DNA of 64,000 nucleotides from a virus (IMGVR_UViG_3300020463_002440:1-64000); one strand, 5' to 3'. Positions 41,577-49,953 are shown, counted from the first letter of the stretch. Translations and numbers: made by a program. The notes: a model not told the origin generated them from the sequence alone.

Positions 41577-43593
41577 TCCAATCCTTGGGAAGATCTTGCG
41601 TTTTCATGTATTCACAACGCTCAATCCACATTTTGTAATAACCGTCCATTTGTCCTTCAAAGCAATCCATGAGGTCATTACATATTTTAATCGCCTTATC
41701 AAAGTTTTGCTTTTGATAATTTGAATGCATTGCTTTGTGCATATCTACTGGTTTAATATATTTATCTTTATTTAGATCGAGAACAGTATATATTGTGATA
41801 CCTATTGTTTTTCCTTTCACAGCAAGATCATCAACCTTTAGAAAAAAGAATTCATTCGGATTACAACGATCTACAGTTTCTTCTCCGACTAATAATAGAC
41901 AACCATATTCTTTACACTTGGATTCTATTCTTGCGGCTGTTGATACGGCATCTCCAAGTATATCGTAGCTGTGACGAGATGTACTTCCCATTTCGCCAAC
42001 ATATCCAAGACCGCTATTAATACCTGCTCCCATACCAATCGGAGGTCGACCTTCTTTTGTAATTTTATTATTAAAGGATTCAACAGCTCTTAACATATTA
42101 ATACCAGTTTGTACTGCCGTCTTTGCATGATCTTTATCTTCCATAGGAGCATTATGTATATGCATACTTGCGTCTCCAATGTATTTGATAATCATTCCAT
42201 TTGCATCTAGAACAGGTTGTGTAATTGCATCCATATAACCATTCATTAATGTGGTCAGTCCTTTAACATCATCTCCGAAGCTTTCGCCCAGTGGAGTAAA
42301 TCCTCGAAGATCACTGAATACAATACTTACATCTTTTTTCATTCCGTCCTTGACAAGTGAGGGATTTTGTTGTAAAATAGTAACAACTTCTGGAGAACAA
42401 TACCCAGCGAATTGTTTCATGATTTCGCGCTTTTCTAAAAATGTTAAATAGTATTTGTTAAAGGAACTTTGGGCAAACACAACTAAGGAACTCAATGAAA
42501 TCAAAGATGCGTCAACGAAGATCAATGAACCGCTCCAAAGCCAGTAACTCACTCCGTATCCGGAAGAAACAAGACCAAGACTTATTAACACCCCAGGAGT
42601 TATGGGCAAGATATAGACCGCTCCAAGGATACCTAGACTCAATAAGACCAGAAGACCGAGCTCGAGTATTGGCTTCCAGTCGGGAATCTGTATTTCAACT
42701 CCTGAAAGAACGGTCTGAATTAGTTGGGCTTGAACTTCGTGGGGATACATTGCACCCGTTGGGGTTGAAACTGGATTAGAGACACCTTCAGCTGTTACTC
42801 CAAAGATAAGAACCTTTCCACTAGGTAAAGGATCAGTAATACTTATTTGTTCAAATTGATTCCAAAACGCAATTGGTAATTCAGCAAAACTATTTGTTGT
42901 GATAGGATCTTGACGACCCATACGAATCCATTCAACGCCGTTGGCGCCTACCTTCATTTGGTAACTGGGTTCTCCTGAATACACACGTAAGGTGTCAAGG
43001 GCGAGACTAGGGTATACGTTCCCGGCTGCTTCGACAACAAGTGGTGCTCTACGCACGACTCCGGTTGGTTCATCAGGTATAGCAACGGTAGCACCAACCC
43101 CGAAAGCGAAATTAGACAAATTGTCGATAGGATAAAGTAATCCAGGAAATTTGTAGAGCCATTTTTCATTTTGTTCTCCAAAGGTAGCGACACCTACAAA
43201 GGTACCTAAACCACCTGTTAATTGTTGTGATGGTGCTGAGGCCAACACCACTGCTTTTTGTTGCATTTCAAATGCAAGTAAATTGTCTTCTCCAAATCTA
43301 TCTTCTTCGGAGTATATTAAGTTAAGTACATAAAGGCTATCATTAGGGCCGTCACGTAAATAATCAGCAATGGAACCGCGAGGCCAAGGATACTGACCTT
43401 TGGCAGAGATTGCGGTTTCGTCGATGTTGACGAGGACCACGTCTTCAATAATTTCTTTTGTTTGATTTTGCTGTAACGCGTCATAATAAGCGTATTCTAT
43501 ACTTTGTATGAAACTAGGATTAACAATACTTAAAGTAGCAAAGCCTGCGATTGTAATAAGTACTGTCCACCACTGAGTTAGTGTTTTAAACAT
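41548..43593 (-). CDS. CHASE2-domain class III adenylate cyclase, membrane-bound
   Basis: 681 aa. Membrane segment ~10-28; periplasmic CHASE2 sensor ~30-300 (VVLVNIDETAISAKGQYPWP is typical); three spans ~308-378; cyclase ~418-600. Catalytic residues: metal Asp in FSDLRGF (428) and YIGDASM (474), adenine-type Lys 470, substrate Asp 544, transition-state Arg 555. The transition-state Asn is replaced by Ser 551 (GDAVSTAAR), which could lower activity. A C-terminal ~70-residue helical tail follows. Family members make cAMP in response to an outside signal. Overlaps hemE by 8 nt. FecR plus CHASE2-cyclase pairs are known in bacterial operons. Confidence 0.9.
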   Translation of the reverse strand: MFKTLTQWWTVLITIAGFATLSIVNPSFIQSIEYAYYDALQQNQTKEIIEDVVLVNIDETAISAKGQYPWPRGSIADYLRDGPNDSLYVLNLIYSEEDRFGEDNLLAFEMQQKAVVLASAPSQQLTGGLGTFVGVATFGEQNEKWLYKFPGLLYPIDNLSNFAFGVGATVAIPDEPTGVVRRAPLVVEAAGNVYPSLALDTLRVYSGEPSYQMKVGANGVEWIRMGRQDPITTNSFAELPIAFWNQFEQISITDPLPSGKVLIFGVTAEGVSNPVSTPTGAMYPHEVQAQLIQTVLSGVEIQIPDWKPILELGLLVLLSLGILGAVYILPITPGVLISLGLVSSGYGVSYWLWSGSLIFVDASLISLSSLVVFAQSSFNKYYLTFLEKREIMKQFAGYCSPEVVTILQQNPSLVKDGMKKDVSIVFSDLRGFTPLGESFGDDVKGLTTLMNGYMDAITQPVLDANGMIIKYIGDASMHIHNAPMEDKDHAKTAVQTGINMLRAVESFNNKITKEGRPPIGMGAGINSGLGYVGEMGSTSRHSYDILGDAVSTAARIESKCKEYGCLLLVGEETVDRCNPNEFFFLKVDDLAVKGKTIGITIYTVLDLNKDKYIKPVDMHKAMHSNYQKQNFDKAIKICNDLMDCFEGQMDGYYKMWIERCEYMKTQDLPKDWNGVFIATTK

Positions 43594-44527
43594 GTTTACG
43601 ATATACTTTTACCGTATTAATTAATTGTCTTACGTGTTCAACTGGAGTTGTCTTATCAATTCCATGAGCCAAGTTAACAATATACGGCCTGTCTTTCATT
43701 TTATTGAGTACAGGTGTAATATCTTCTCCTTTAATTAATCGGCTTACTGAAATACCTCCTTGAAGTACTTCGCCATTAATTTGATCCACAGGTAAATCAT
43801 CGCTCATATTTGTTGCGTCAGGATTTACTTGTTCTATATAATCATTTATTTTTGTACCAACAAGTCTTGGAAAGGCAATAATACAAACATCAGGATAATG
43901 AGCTCTTATAACATCAACAATTTGCTGTGTTGGTTGAATTACATATTCATAAAAGTTTTCTTCTGATATGTCACAAGCATGACTATCAAATATTTGTATT
44001 GTATCACACCCTGCTTCAATTTGCATTGATAGGTGGTCAATAATATAAGGTACTAATTTTTGTACTACATCCAATCTTTGTTCTTCACACATATATTTAC
44101 ATATTGTGTATGGTGCTGCAGCAAATCCAATTAAAGATTTACTATCATCAAGCTCTTCTCTAACTTTTCGTATTGCTTCGTAAACTGGTTCGCACTTATC
44201 TTGGAATTCTTCTCGTGTTGTTTCCCAAAATGATTCGTTGTATGGACCTAGCTTTGGACCAGGAACATAATCAAGTTCTTGTCCTAAAGCGTAATTCACA
44301 ATTAATATATCTGAAAATATAATTGCACAATCCATATCAAACTCAAGAATAGGTTGCATCGTAATCTCAGCAGCCTTCCAAGGAGTAAGAGCCATATCTA
44401 AAAAGCCATCGGATTCTTTTTTCATTGCCATATATTCTGGCATATATCTTCCGGCTTGTCTCATTAACCAAACAGGATATAAATTAACTTCTTTATCCTG
44501 AATCGTTCTCTGTAATAATGTTTTCAT
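43586..44527 (-). CDS. hemE: Uroporphyrinogen III decarboxylase
   Basis: 313 aa, somewhat shorter than bacterial HemE (~345). Diagnostic PVWLMRQAGRYMPEY at residues ~18-32, IIFSDILIVNYALG, GFAAAPYTICKYM, IQIFDSHACDISEE, and C-terminal VNLAHGIDKTTPVE. It decarboxylates uroporphyrinogen III to coproporphyrinogen III in haem synthesis. Located between a membrane protein and the cyclase in the late operon, far from hemA (14 kb) and hemC (53 kb). Confidence 0.93.
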   Translation of the reverse strand: MKTLLQRTIQDKEVNLYPVWLMRQAGRYMPEYMAMKKESDGFLDMALTPWKAAEITMQPILEFDMDCAIIFSDILIVNYALGQELDYVPGPKLGPYNESFWETTREEFQDKCEPVYEAIRKVREELDDSKSLIGFAAAPYTICKYMCEEQRLDVVQKLVPYIIDHLSMQIEAGCDTIQIFDSHACDISEENFYEYVIQPTQQIVDVIRAHYPDVCIIAFPRLVGTKINDYIEQVNPDATNMSDDLPVDQINGEVLQGGISVSRLIKGEDITPVLNKMKDRPYIVNLAHGIDKTTPVEHVRQLINTVKVYRKHV

Positions 44528-44532
44528 AATTT

Positions 44533-44844
44533 TTAACTTAATTTCTTTTGTATGTATTTCACCGCAGCATATATCGTTAAACCATATATTGCGAATATTG
44601 TTAAGGGAACTGCCATGTTGAGGATTACACTGATATCTAGGAATAGCAAATCTTTTGTAAAATCAATAATTGCTTCTGCGTCACCTTGTGCAGGTTCAAT
44701 ATTTCCTTCTATAGTATATTGCATATCTGCATCTGTAAGCATCAAGTGAAACTCATCTTCAGGAATACACATCATACCTTCAGGACAACCTTCTTCACCT
44801 GGGTATTTCGTTCCCACAGGATTTCCAAACATATCTAAATCCAT
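44533..44844 (-). CDS. Small membrane protein
   Basis: 103 aa; soluble N-terminus with two Cys (EEGCPEGMMCIPEDEF), then a hydrophobic C-terminal region (~70-97, ISVILNMAVPLTIFAIYGLT). Sits between the second curlin-like gene and hemE, 2 nt from the former. Possibly part of the curli export module; unrecognised. Confidence 0.65.
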   Translation of the reverse strand: MDLDMFGNPVGTKYPGEEGCPEGMMCIPEDEFHLMLTDADMQYTIEGNIEPAQGDAEAIIDFTKDLLFLDISVILNMAVPLTIFAIYGLTIYAAVKYIQKKLS

Positions 44845-44846
44845 AA

Positions 44847-45587
44847 TTATTCTTGAATCACCGATGTACTACAACCACCGACTGTCATACAATCAACTGA
44901 TATAGTATAAGACTGTGTACCGCTAGTACCAAATTGTATTAATGTTAAGTCTGTTCCATATAAACCATCAAGAGTTATATTTGCAGTGTGTGGTTGATTA
45001 GTTCCTTTCTGACGAACATACACATCGTTATAATCATTGTATATTGTTAAGTTTGTAGTTTTTGAAGCTTTGCCTTGTTGTTTTATTTGAACTTCGTTAT
45101 GGTCACCTGCTAAATGTAAATCAAAGTTATGTCCATCAGCTGCATTCCACTGATTGGTTTGTTGAACTGCTAATTGATTATAGTCACCGTACATAGTAAT
45201 ATCTATCTCATGACCACCACCTTCATCTCCATCGTCACTCCAATCTAAATTAGTATCAGAATTAAGAACGTCCCAAGAAACACCTTGTCCTAATTTCATT
45301 TGATTACCTGTACCACTTACTTCATCAAATCTTATTTTATTAGGAAGTGAAGTATTGCTTGTATTTACTTGTACTAAATACATATCTAAACTTGATGCTG
45401 TAATATATGAATTATTATCTAACATTAAAATTTGATTATCAAATCCAACTTGGTCAACACCTAATTGAAAAGTATCACCGCTCTGTTCAATATTGATTTC
45501 GTTATCTGCAAGTGCAACAGGTGCCAACATTAATACACCAAATAATATACCTGCTAAAAATATGTATGTTCTTTTTTCATTTGCCAT
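44847..45587 (-). CDS. Curlin-like amyloid subunit 2
   Basis: 246 aa. Signal peptide/anchor (residues ~1-27, FLAGILFGVLMLAPVALADN). Curlin-type repeats with GxxNxxxxxQ spacing: NEINIEQSGD, GDYNQLAVQQ, GDHNEVQIKQQG, NDYNDVYVRQKG and LTLIQFG. Ends with a Cys pair (DCMTVGGCST). In bacteria such subunits are secreted by CsgG and nucleate or extend amyloid fibres. It is paired with the similar protein at 46.7-47.4 kb, as CsgA is with CsgB. Confidence 0.75.
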   Translation of the reverse strand: MANEKRTYIFLAGILFGVLMLAPVALADNEINIEQSGDTFQLGVDQVGFDNQILMLDNNSYITASSLDMYLVQVNTSNTSLPNKIRFDEVSGTGNQMKLGQGVSWDVLNSDTNLDWSDDGDEGGGHEIDITMYGDYNQLAVQQTNQWNAADGHNFDLHLAGDHNEVQIKQQGKASKTTNLTIYNDYNDVYVRQKGTNQPHTANITLDGLYGTDLTLIQFGTSGTQSYTISVDCMTVGGCSTSVIQE

Positions 45588-45595
45588 AATATTAT

Positions 45596-46750
45596 TTATC
45601 CTCCTTGTCTAATCACAATTATTGAATCATTACCACCATTCAAATCTATAATCCCTTGATAACCATCTACTGATGTATCAACTCTAACTGATGCGTCTAC
45701 TGCAAAAGAAATATTTACTACTCCATTTACAGTTCTATAAAAAAATATTTTTCCGCTTTGTTCGTATATGTTATATTGACTGTCGTTATTAAATCCAAAA
45801 CTTGCTCCACGTAATTCAGCACCTAATGCTGTTCCGCTAATTGCACTATCATCAAGTGATGCGGTTGTTCTAACGAGAGCTTCGACTACATCTAATAAAT
45901 CTGTTAAAAAATCAACATCAAGATAATCAATATCAAGTTCTGAAAATTCTAATGCATCTTCATCGAGAGCATCATATTCTAATTCATTAAATTCTAAAAA
46001 ATCGAAATCAAGTAATCCTTGATCCATGTTTGCTTCGTCTTCGGCTGTTTCTTCAATTGCTTCTTTTACTTCAGGAGGCGGAGAAACAATAAACATATTA
46101 TCAATCATATTAGGTGTAATACCTTGCATTGTGATTTGTCTTGTAGGCGGGGTATCTAAACTGCTCACCATCGTTGCTGCATATGCTTCTGATAAAGTAA
46201 TTGTTCCACCATTGTTTGTTACATCGATAATACCTGAAGGATTACCGAACTCATCAGGTAAAAGTATTACGAGTGATCTACCTAACTCATCAATGGTTGC
46301 TGTAAAATCTGTTCCTCTTACAGCGATTTGTGCTGTTGGTGTTGATAGGTCAATATTTGCTTTATTAACCATTCCTAATCGACCAGATGCAAACCGCGCT
46401 GTGCCAACTGCCATGCGCATTGCCATTTTGGATTTACTTGGATCTGGATCGTAGTATATCTTGTCGATATATACTTTGGTGTGTTCTGTTAAAGATAACT
46501 GAGCTTCGTCTAAAAACTCAATCTTCATTCGGCCTTGGCCTGTTTCAGCCGTATCGTTTAATTCAATATTTGGAATAGAAGACGCGTCTAATATTTCGCC
46601 TTCTTCTCGAACAATTTGTCCGCTGCCAGTTTGTTCAATGATATCGCCAATTGGGCTCGCCATTGCTGTTCCGAAAAACAACATTGGCAAACCCAATAAT
46701 AGTCTAGCTGTCGTTAGCTGAATCTTTCTGATTAATTTGAATTGTAGCAT
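45596..46750 (-). CDS. Exported FecR-domain protein
   Basis: 384 aa from ATG 46750, which gives a signal peptide (MLQFKLIRKIQLTTARLLLG then LPMLFFGTAMA); ATG 46783 would add 11 residues. FecR domain ~30-170: GSGQIVREEGEILDASS, LTEHTKVYIDKIYYD, STPTAQIAVRGTDFTATIDE. Then an acidic, repetitive Leu/Glu/Asp stretch (~240-285) and a beta-rich end. FecR domains are periplasmic sensors or carbohydrate-associated modules and often accompany CHASE2 cyclases. Overlaps the first curlin gene by 47 nt. Confidence 0.8.
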   Translation of the reverse strand: MLQFKLIRKIQLTTARLLLGLPMLFFGTAMASPIGDIIEQTGSGQIVREEGEILDASSIPNIELNDTAETGQGRMKIEFLDEAQLSLTEHTKVYIDKIYYDPDPSKSKMAMRMAVGTARFASGRLGMVNKANIDLSTPTAQIAVRGTDFTATIDELGRSLVILLPDEFGNPSGIIDVTNNGGTITLSEAYAATMVSSLDTPPTRQITMQGITPNMIDNMFIVSPPPEVKEAIEETAEDEANMDQGLLDFDFLEFNELEYDALDEDALEFSELDIDYLDVDFLTDLLDVVEALVRTTASLDDSAISGTALGAELRGASFGFNNDSQYNIYEQSGKIFFYRTVNGVVNISFAVDASVRVDTSVDGYQGIIDLNGGNDSIIVIRQGG

Positions 46751-47435
46751 TTTCACTATCAACATCCAAAGTAATAATTCCATTACAAGTAGAAATGCCT
46801 TGTGGGCATGTTCCGCTCATTTGGTTAATATCAATATCTGCAGATGATCCGTTAAGAACTAAATTAATTTCATGTTCTCCACCATCTTTCTGTAAGGTAT
46901 TAATATTGTTTGATCCACCTGTGATGTCCATATTCCAAACTGCATCATCAACATCTATGTCAATATCAAAGATATTACTATCTCCAATTACAGTTAAGTC
47001 AAGATCTAATCTTTCTGCACTTGCGTTATACCCTTGGTCAAAGTCCATAGTATTTGAATCACCAGTAATATCAACATCATATGTTGAAGTATCTGCTGAA
47101 CCTACATATCCTACGTCCCAATCCCAAACGTTGCTGTCACCTGTCCAAAGTAAATTGGCAGTTGAGCTGTCGCCAACAAATTTTCCGAATAGTAAATTTT
47201 CGTTTCCTATTTGGTCAATATTGAAAGTTAAAGTTGTACCTGTGATAGGCATAGCACTTGAACCTGATGCAAAATTGTCTAAACCAATTTTGTTACCATA
47301 TCCATATTGGTCAATGTAAAGTGTTAAAGTATCACCTTGTTGGTCAATATTAATTTCATTATCGTCGGTAGCTTGCGCATTCGCATTGAAAGAAAAAACA
47401 CATAATAAAGATAGGCCTAATATTTTACGTATCAT
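46704..47435 (-). CDS. Curlin-like amyloid subunit 1
   Basis: 243 aa. Clear signal peptide (MIRKILGLSLLCVFSFNANA). At least seven repeat-like units with N, Q and G at curlin spacing: NEINIDQQGD, TLYIDQYGYGN, FNIDQIGNEN, GDSNVWDWD, GDSNTMDFDQG, GDSNIFDID, ADIDINQMSG, ATIQINQKDS. Very Asp/Asn/Ser-rich and low in Lys/Arg, as amyloid subunits are. Starts at the csgG stop. Probably the major or nucleator fibre subunit. Confidence 0.78.
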   Translation of the reverse strand: MIRKILGLSLLCVFSFNANAQATDDNEINIDQQGDTLTLYIDQYGYGNKIGLDNFASGSSAMPITGTTLTFNIDQIGNENLLFGKFVGDSSTANLLWTGDSNVWDWDVGYVGSADTSTYDVDITGDSNTMDFDQGYNASAERLDLDLTVIGDSNIFDIDIDVDDAVWNMDITGGSNNINTLQKDGGEHEINLVLNGSSADIDINQMSGTCPQGISTCNGIITLDVDSENATIQINQKDSANDS

Positions 47436-48376
47436 TATTCTTCCTCTTTTAAGTTAATCGACCAGAAGCCACGTTCGTCGCCCTGGTACACCATTTCTAG
47501 TACGGCAGCTTCAATTGCTGTTCGTACTGCGTATGTCACTGATTCATTATTACCAATTCCGTCCTCGTATTCAATCAACTGAGTTCCCTGCTCGATAAAG
47601 CGGAAGACGTCTCCTCCTGAGCCATAGCTCAGTATTGATTTTTTCGTCTGAACATTCAATAATATTTCACCTGTTAAAACCGATACAGCTCGCACTGAAA
47701 CTGTTACGACATCTTGTCTATATTGTCGACTAAAACCTATGCCTAACGTTCTTGCGCCTCGCCCTCCTGTCTTTACATTACTATCATAACCAATGATGCC
47801 GCCCTCAATTATCATTCCCGCGAATAATAGAGGACCAACACCTTTTGTTTCTTCGCCCAGTTTCTTTGCCGCTTCATCACGACCTGTACGAATGATTTGA
47901 CGTTCTCTTACAAGAGCGTCAATTCCTTGTCTTTCTACTACTCTGAACCAGGTACCATTTCCTGCTGTCTTCAGAGCATCTATTAATAATTCTGTTCCAC
48001 CTTGTGTTACCGCCGTGGAAAAACTTTGTCCTGTGACAGAATCTTTTCTCTGTCCTGTCTTATCTAAAAATCCATATACTGCTACCACAGGTTTACTTGC
48101 TGCAGGCGGTAAATTTAATAACTCAATGTAAGATGGTAATCTAACAACTTGAGGCTGTTCGATACATATCTGTTTACTCTCAATATATTTACGAGTACCT
48201 GTATTAATCTTATCTATTAATAAACCGTCACCGTTTTCATCTTTTACTTTGCCAAACCCTTGCGAGTAATATCCTTGCCCGTATTCGCAATTTGCAGGTC
48301 CTTCAGACCATTGTGGCATTTGTGCACAGCTTGTTAAAAACGCAAGGCTAACCGCCGTCAGGATTCGAGTCACCAT
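47435..48376 (-). CDS. csgG: Curli secretion channel CsgG, lipoprotein
   Basis: 313 aa from ATG 48376; GGAGG lies 5 nt upstream, so the longer start at 48400 is rejected. Lipobox LTSC with Cys 17. CsgG core: KPVVAVYGFLDKTGQRKD, TELLIDALKTAGNGTWFRVVE, ERQIIRTGRDEAAK, LLFAGMIIEGGIIGYDSN, GGRGARTLGIGFSRQYRQD (the transmembrane barrel region) and LLNVQTKKSILSYG. In E. coli CsgG forms the nonameric outer-membrane pore for curli subunits. It is followed directly by a curlin gene and preceded by csgF. Confidence 0.92.
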   Translation of the reverse strand: MVTRILTAVSLAFLTSCAQMPQWSEGPANCEYGQGYYSQGFGKVKDENGDGLLIDKINTGTRKYIESKQICIEQPQVVRLPSYIELLNLPPAASKPVVAVYGFLDKTGQRKDSVTGQSFSTAVTQGGTELLIDALKTAGNGTWFRVVERQGIDALVRERQIIRTGRDEAAKKLGEETKGVGPLLFAGMIIEGGIIGYDSNVKTGGRGARTLGIGFSRQYRQDVVTVSVRAVSVLTGEILLNVQTKKSILSYGSGGDVFRFIEQGTQLIEYEDGIGNNESVTYAVRTAIEAAVLEMVYQGDERGFWSINLKEEE

Positions 48377-48860
48377 CCGTTCCTCCACCAAAATTTCCAC
48401 TACCTATTGGTATCTCAATAATAGTAGTAGTCCCATTTTCGTCAATAATTGTCATTTTAATATATTCAGTTCCATCTGTGTTAGTTATAACTTCATATGT
48501 TACTGTTGATCCTTCTAATACGAAAGATCCAAACCTTACAGGATTATCGTTAGAGAACATATTATCTACTAACTGTTTTGCTAACTGAGCATAAATCCTT
48601 GACTCAAGGTTACGAATAAACTTTGATAATGTTGTATTATCAGCTTCTCGTTGTGCAGCTCTTTCAGCTGCTTCAAGAGCATCCTTTATTTGCTCCTTTC
48701 TTGAAAACTCTTGGTTCTCAATTGTTAAATAATGCGCTCCTGCGCCTACACCGCTGAACGATGGATTTTTAAATTTATGAACAATTGGCTCTGCACAGAC
48801 TTGTGCAGAAAAATAAACTCCAATTACAAGTATTCCTAAAAGTGTTCCATTAATCTTCAT
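48348..48860 (-). CDS. csgF: Curli assembly factor CsgF-like
   Basis: 170 aa from ATG 48860 (GGTGAG SD; GTG 48872 is inferior). Signal peptide to ~Ala 23 (LLGILVIGVYFSAQVCAEP). The mature start VHKFKNPSFSGVGAGAHYL matches the CsgF motif that plugs the CsgG pore (FRNPNFGG in E. coli). A helix-rich middle and a beta C-terminus follow. Ends in a Gly/Asp-rich tail (NFGGGTDGDSNPDGG) that E. coli CsgF lacks. Overlaps csgG by 29 nt. Confidence 0.82.
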   Translation of the reverse strand: MKINGTLLGILVIGVYFSAQVCAEPIVHKFKNPSFSGVGAGAHYLTIENQEFSRKEQIKDALEAAERAAQREADNTTLSKFIRNLESRIYAQLAKQLVDNMFSNDNPVRFGSFVLEGSTVTYEVITNTDGTEYIKMTIIDENGTTTIIEIPIGSGNFGGGTDGDSNPDGG

Positions 48861-49119
48861 TGTCTTTCTCACCTTTTTTCTTCAATTCTTCTATTTCTTT
48901 ATATTTCAGAACAACATCAACTTTTTGTTGTAAACGTATTAAGTCTTGATCTAACATCCTCATTCTGTCAATTAACTTTATAAGTGCCATGTGTTGCTTA
49001 TCAATTTCAGGTTGCAGTTTAGTATTCACAAACTGCCACACAAAATATACAAAATAACCAAGTCCTACTACCATAACAGCAGGAAAGCCATACTCATTAA
49101 CTAAGCTCGCAATATCCAT
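48850..49119 (-). CDS. Small membrane protein with coiled-coil tail
   Basis: 89 aa; membrane segment ~10-32 (YGFPAVMVVGLGYFVYFVWQ), then ~50 residues of charged coiled coil. Similar in plan to phage holin/anchoring proteins. Second gene of the late operon; overlaps csgF. Confidence 0.65.
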   Translation of the reverse strand: MDIASLVNEYGFPAVMVVGLGYFVYFVWQFVNTKLQPEIDKQHMALIKLIDRMRMLDQDLIRLQQKVDVVLKYKEIEELKKKGEKDNED

Positions 49120-49123
49120 TATA

Positions 49124-49420
49124 TCAATCTCTTCTTACGTCTACTTTTCCATCTTCTATAAAATTTTCTGCTCGGGCTACTCTTTCAATATCTGGATTTA
49201 ATCCTAATGCACTACTCACAAGAAGATCAATCTTGATCATTTCATTAGACATCATAGATGCTCTATTTTCCAATGATTCTGCGAACATTGTTAACGTGCC
49301 AATACTATCAACGATTCCTTCAAAGATTTGTTTTATAATTACAAAAATAAAGAATCCCATTGTAAGGGCTCCGGCAATAGGCAATCCTACGTCAGATATA
49401 AGTTGAAAAATTTCTTCCAT
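49124..49420 (-). CDS. Small membrane protein, first gene of the late curli operon
   Basis: 98 aa; membrane segment ~10-32 (VGLPIAGALTMGFFIFVIIK), helical tail. The same topology as the next gene (GxPxxxxLxxG-F-F/Y pattern), so the two may be paralogues forming one complex. A late promoter lies 38 nt upstream. Confidence 0.65.
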   Translation of the reverse strand: MEEIFQLISDVGLPIAGALTMGFFIFVIIKQIFEGIVDSIGTLTMFAESLENRASMMSNEMIKIDLLVSSALGLNPDIERVARAENFIEDGKVDVRRD

Positions 49421-49457
49421 AGTAATCCTAGTATTGAAAGGTAAAACCTCTCAATGT

Positions 49458-49465
49458 TATTTATA
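49458..49465 (-). promoter_or_regulatory. T4-type late promoter of the curli/haem/cyclase operon
   Basis: Perfect TATAAATA on the minus strand, 37 nt before ATG 49420. No other strong promoter was seen inside the 8.7-kb operon, apart from GATAAATA near 45590. Confidence 0.8.
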
Positions 49466-49590
49466 CATTTTAGATACTATATAGGTAACAAATTGTCTTC
49501 TAATAGGCTCCATATTCTCCTTCTAGTCCTCTTGTAATGTATGGCAATACAATCCAATTAGTAAAAATAACCACTTTTAGAGGACATTTA

Positions 49591-49624
49591 TTTTGTTATA
49601 TACATGATGATTAATATAACAAAA
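49591..49624. repeat. Inverted repeat in the divergent control region
   Basis: TTTTGTTATA (49591-49600) and TATAACAAAA (49615-49624) are perfect 10-bp complements. The same arms occur around the -10 at 9321-9349. Candidate operator or bidirectional terminator. GTCCTCT/AGAGGAC (49526/49579) is another inverted pair nearby. Confidence 0.5.
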
Positions 49625-49649
49625 AGTTCTAAAAAGATGAAAAAAGTTG

Positions 49650-49678
49650 TTGACATTCTTTATGAAATAGATTAGAAT
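49650..49678 (+). promoter_or_regulatory. Sigma-70-type promoter
   Basis: TTGACA 49650-49655, TTCTTTATGAA in the spacer (17 nt), TAGAAT 49673-49678. Confidence 0.75.
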
Positions 49679-49710
49679 ATACATTCAACAATTGAAAAAG
49701 GAATCAAATA

Positions 49711-49944
49711 ATGTCTACTGAATTGAGAACTGTTCCAACAACAGATATTCAACAAACGCGTTTCTTTGGTGGAAAAGACCGAGGAACATGTATTCAATTA
49801 ACGCCACCATGGCAATCACAAGGTCACATTCAGCTAACTCGTAAACAGGCTGCTGAGTTGGCTGCAGAATTAACGCTGTTCGCAAATGGTGAAGAAGTTG
49901 CCGAGCATCTACTACCTCTATTCCAAGTTGTCAAAAATAAATGA
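49711..49944 (+). CDS. Hypothetical early protein
   Basis: 77 aa, no domain recognised; contains RFFGGKDRGTCIQLTPPW and a helical tail LTRKQAAELAAELTLF. AAGGA upstream. Its own promoter on each side suggests strong early expression. Confidence 0.65.
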   Translation: MSTELRTVPTTDIQQTRFFGGKDRGTCIQLTPPWQSQGHIQLTRKQAAELAAELTLFANGEEVAEHLLPLFQVVKNK

Positions 49945-49953
49945 AAAAAACTA

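Noticed and set aside
41735-42779. Plus-strand frames of 66-94 aa opposite the cyclase
   Set aside because: Antisense shadows of a clear gene, without SD or recognisable domains.
46026-47319. Plus-strand frames of 142 and 174 aa opposite FecR and curlin genes
   Set aside because: Open only because the real genes are low in certain codons; composition is Ser/Pro/Val-rich shadow sequence.
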